DNA of 9,608 nucleotides from CAVPEW01 sp050247895 (GTDB lineage: Bacteria; Actinomycetota; Acidimicrobiia; Acidimicrobiales; VFJN01), in the NCBI GenBank assembly GCA_050247895.1, contig JBFWTJ010000145.1, forward strand, positions 1 to 9,608. Reading direction: 5' to 3'. Of this stretch, positions 7,886-9,608 are shown piece after piece (position 1 is the stretch's first letter; each line of letters starts with the position of its first letter). The position numbers and the translations under genes are program-made. The notes under the pieces are model-generated. The model saw only the letters and a list, made by a program, of their open reading frames with translations, was not told the origin of the DNA and made no database searches.

Positions 7886-8656
7886 GTGGCCCCCCTCCCG
7901 CCCCCTCCGGCACCGACGTCCGCCGACCACCTCCTGGCCGAGCAGGTCGCCCGCCGGGCCGGGGAGCTCCTGGTCGAGCTGCGGGCCGAGCTCGCCGGCC
8001 GGATCGACCCCTGGTCGCTGGGTGACCAGGGCGACCGGCGCAGCCACGACCTGATCGACGGCCTGCTCAGCGCGGGCGCGCCGGGCGACGCCGTGCTGTC
8101 CGAGGAGGGCCACGACGACCCGGAGCGGCTCGCCGCCACCCGGGTGTGGATCGTCGACCCCCTCGACGGCACCCGCGAGTTCCGCGAGGCGGGGCGCACC
8201 GACTGGGCCGTGCACGTGGCGCTGGCCATCGGCGGTGCCGTGGTCGCCGGCGCGGTGGCCCTGCCCGCCCGGCAGCTGGTGCTGTCCACCGCCACCCCTC
8301 CCGCCGTGCCGCCGGCCGCGGGCGGCCGACCCCGGCTGGTCGTATCGCGGTCGCGCCCGCCCGAGGCCGCGCTCGCCGTCGCCGACGCGCTCGACGGCGA
8401 GCTGGTGCCCCTGGGCTCGGCCGGGGCCAAGGCGATGGCCGTGGTGCTCGGCGAGGCCGACGCGTACCTCCACGCCGGCGGCCAGTACGAGTGGGACAAC
8501 GCCGCGCCGGCCGCGGTGGCCCAGGCCGCCGGGCTGCACGTCTCCCAGCTCGACGGGCGCCCGCTGGCCTACAACAAGCCCGACCCGTGGTCGCCCGAGC
8601 TGCTCGTGTGCCGGCCCGAGCTCGCCGGCCCGATCCTCGCCCTCACGACCCGCTGA
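7886..8656 (+). CDS. cysQ: 3'(2'),5'-bisphosphate nucleotidase CysQ (inositol monophosphatase family)
   Basis: CysQ is a Mg-dependent cytoplasmic phosphatase. It converts pAp, the by-product of sulfate assimilation and sulfotransfer, to AMP, and may also act on PAPS or inositol phosphates. The 256-residue product carries LSEEGHDD (71-78), the metal-binding WIVDPLDGTREF (88-99; D91, D94), GRTDWAVHVAL (103-113), GSAGAKAMAV (177-186), DAYLHAGGQYEWDNAAP (192-208; D204) and a C-terminal YNKPDP...LLVCRPE stretch. These follow the order and wording of mycobacterial CysQ (267 residues), which makes it a closer fit than a plain inositol monophosphatase. The frame is open upstream into the GGDEF-EAL gene as far as 7655. 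I chose GTG 7886 because it sits six bases after a -10 box, avoids a long overlap and gives the usual length. It starts 34 bases after the GGDEF-EAL gene. No other sulfur-assimilation gene is in the window. Confidence 0.92.
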   Translation: MAPLPPPPAPTSADHLLAEQVARRAGELLVELRAELAGRIDPWSLGDQGDRRSHDLIDGLLSAGAPGDAVLSEEGHDDPERLAATRVWIVDPLDGTREFREAGRTDWAVHVALAIGGAVVAGAVALPARQLVLSTATPPAVPPAAGGRPRLVVSRSRPPEAALAVADALDGELVPLGSAGAKAMAVVLGEADAYLHAGGQYEWDNAAPAAVAQAAGLHVSQLDGRPLAYNKPDPWSPELLVCRPELAGPILALTTR

Positions 8657-8681
8657 GCCCGCCGGGCACCGGCGCGGCCTG

Positions 8682-8708
8682 GTCGGACCGGTCCCGACGC
8701 GCGACGCT
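8682..8708 (+). promoter_or_regulatory. Palindrome and weak -10-like hexamer before the UbiB-family gene
   Basis: GGACCGGTCC (8685-8694) is a perfect 10-bp palindrome, and the flanks extend it imperfectly over 8682-8698. GACGCT at 8703-8708 ends six bases before ATG 8715. It differs from the kgd box TACGCT only in its first base and sits at the same distance as the cysQ box. There is no Shine-Dalgarno sequence. It may be a weak leaderless promoter with an operator-like palindrome in its upstream part. Low certainty. Confidence 0.3.
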
Positions 8709-8714
8709 CGCGCC

Positions 8715-9608
8715 ATGTCCGAGGCCGCCGGCGGCGCCCCCGATCGCGAGGTGGGCTCGTTCAGCGACCAGGCCCCCTGGCCGGTCGACCCGGCGGCGAT
8801 GCCGTGGCGCCAGGCCCTGCCCGCCGCCCGGGCCGCCACCGCGGCAGAGCTCGACCGGGCCCGGCGGCGGGGCCCGCTGCCACCGGTCGGCCGGCTCGGG
8901 CGGACGGTGGCCTCGCTGTCGTGGGCCGTGGCCCGCTGGTCGCGGGCCGGGCGCCGCGCCGGCGGGCCGGACTCGGTGGCCGACCTGTCCCGCCGCCTCC
9001 GGCTCGCCGCCGAGTCGCTCGGGCCCACCTACGTGAAGCTGGGCCAGATCATCTCGGCCGGCGAGGGGATCTTCCCGCCCGAGCTCGTCGACGAGTTCCG
9101 CCTCTGCCGGGACCAGGTCCCACCCGAGCCCTTCGCCGTGGTCCGGCGCGTGGTCGAGGAGGACCTCGGCCGCCCCCTGGAGGAGGTCTTCGCCCACCTC
9201 GACGTGCAGCCGCTCGCCGCGGCGTCCATCGCCCAGGTCCACCGGGCCGTGCTGCGCAGCGGCGAGGACGTCGTGGTCAAGGTGCAGCGCTCGACGGTGG
9301 CCCGCCGCGTCCGGGCCGACCTGCGGGTCATGTCGTGGCTGGCCCCCCTGCTGGTCGGGCGGATCCCGGTCGCGTCGCTGGCCAACCCGCCGGCCCTGGT
9401 CGACCTGTTCGCCGAGACCATCAGCGAGGAGCTCGACTTCCGCATCGAGGCCCAGAACATGCTCGACGTGGCCCGGTCCCTGGCCGAGCTGGACCAGCGG
9501 GGCTACGTCGTGCCCCGCCCCCACCCCGAGCTGGTCACCCGACGGGTGCTGGTCATGGAGCGCCTGGAGGGCTTCAAGTTCGACGACGTGGCCGGGATGC
9601 GGGCCGGC
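8715..9608 (+). CDS. ABC1/UbiB-family atypical kinase-like protein, 3' end cut off by window
   Basis: The first 298 codons are present and the frame is still open at the right edge; full-length relatives usually have about 430-560 residues. Family marks are clear: LGPTYVKLGQ with the KxGQ motif (K108-Q111), the Ala-rich loop AAASIAQVH (168-176) that replaces the usual glycine-rich loop, the ATP-binding lysine in VVVKVQR (K189), and ExD in EELDFRIEAQNM (E239, D241). The catalytic DFG region would lie beyond the window. UbiB/ADCK proteins are ATPases or atypical kinases that support quinone biosynthesis and lipid homeostasis. Actinomycetes mostly use menaquinone, so the exact role here is open. 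ATG 8715 gives an unconserved 95-residue front that includes a basic, Arg-rich stretch. No Shine-Dalgarno sequence precedes it, so a start further in cannot be excluded. The gap to cysQ is 58 bases. Confidence 0.92.
   Translation, partial: MSEAAGGAPDREVGSFSDQAPWPVDPAAMPWRQALPAARAATAAELDRARRRGPLPPVGRLGRTVASLSWAVARWSRAGRRAGGPDSVADLSRRLRLAAESLGPTYVKLGQIISAGEGIFPPELVDEFRLCRDQVPPEPFAVVRRVVEEDLGRPLEEVFAHLDVQPLAAASIAQVHRAVLRSGEDVVVKVQRSTVARRVRADLRVMSWLAPLLVGRIPVASLANPPALVDLFAETISEELDFRIEAQNMLDVARSLAELDQRGYVVPRPHPELVTRRVLVMERLEGFKFDDVAGMRAG

Noticed and set aside
6352..8499. Open minus-strand frame of 715 codons across the GGDEF-EAL and cysQ genes
   Set aside because: Low-complexity translation, and both genes beneath it are clear on the plus strand.
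8657..8667. GCCCGCCGGGC as a terminator after cysQ
   Set aside because: The stem has only four pairs around a three-base loop, with no T-run. Such motifs are expected often by chance at this GC content.

Overview
The window is about 9.6 kb of very GC-rich DNA. Nearly every third codon position is G or C, and there are many GTG starts. The gene set is ordinary chromosomal housekeeping: a fused E2-E1 2-oxoglutarate dehydrogenase of the mycobacterial Kgd type, an ABC-F factor close to EttA, a mycobacterial-style CysQ phosphatase and an ABC1/UbiB-family kinase-like protein. Together these point to an actinomycete (Actinomycetota). A deep lineage such as Acidimicrobiia is possible, but that is inference. 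I see no tRNA, rRNA, CRISPR array, insertion sequence, phage gene or toxin/defence module.

Layout. Positions 1-3280 (minus strand) hold kgd, which runs off the left edge and lacks roughly its last 120 codons. A 122-bp divergent intergenic region follows, with the kgd promoter and two CCCGGG palindromes. Then, all on the plus strand: a 69-residue uncharacterised protein (3403-3612); ettA (3669-5348); a 136-bp gap with two clear hairpins; a membrane-anchored GGDEF-EAL protein (start chosen at 5485, end 7851); cysQ (start chosen at 7886, end 8656); and a UbiB/ABC1-family gene (8715 to the right edge, incomplete).

Two points deserve attention. First, kgd, ettA and cysQ each have a TAnnnT hexamer ending 6-8 bases before a GTG start and no Shine-Dalgarno sequence. 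This is the layout of leaderless transcripts common in actinomycetes. The UbiB-family gene has a weaker version. The small gene and the GGDEF-EAL gene instead have clear Shine-Dalgarno sequences. Second, cysQ starts 34 bases after the GGDEF-EAL gene. CysQ removes pAp, a known inhibitor of some oligoribonucleases, and the EAL domain makes pGpG, which oligoribonucleases degrade. A functional link is conceivable but is only inference, because cysQ appears to have its own promoter.

Overall this is a conserved core-genome segment. I did not find a convincing new multi-gene system. The least explained elements are the small protein with a possible SH3/Sm-like barrel, the roughly ten-helix N-terminal region of the GGDEF-EAL protein, and the hairpins and short repeats in the intergenic regions.
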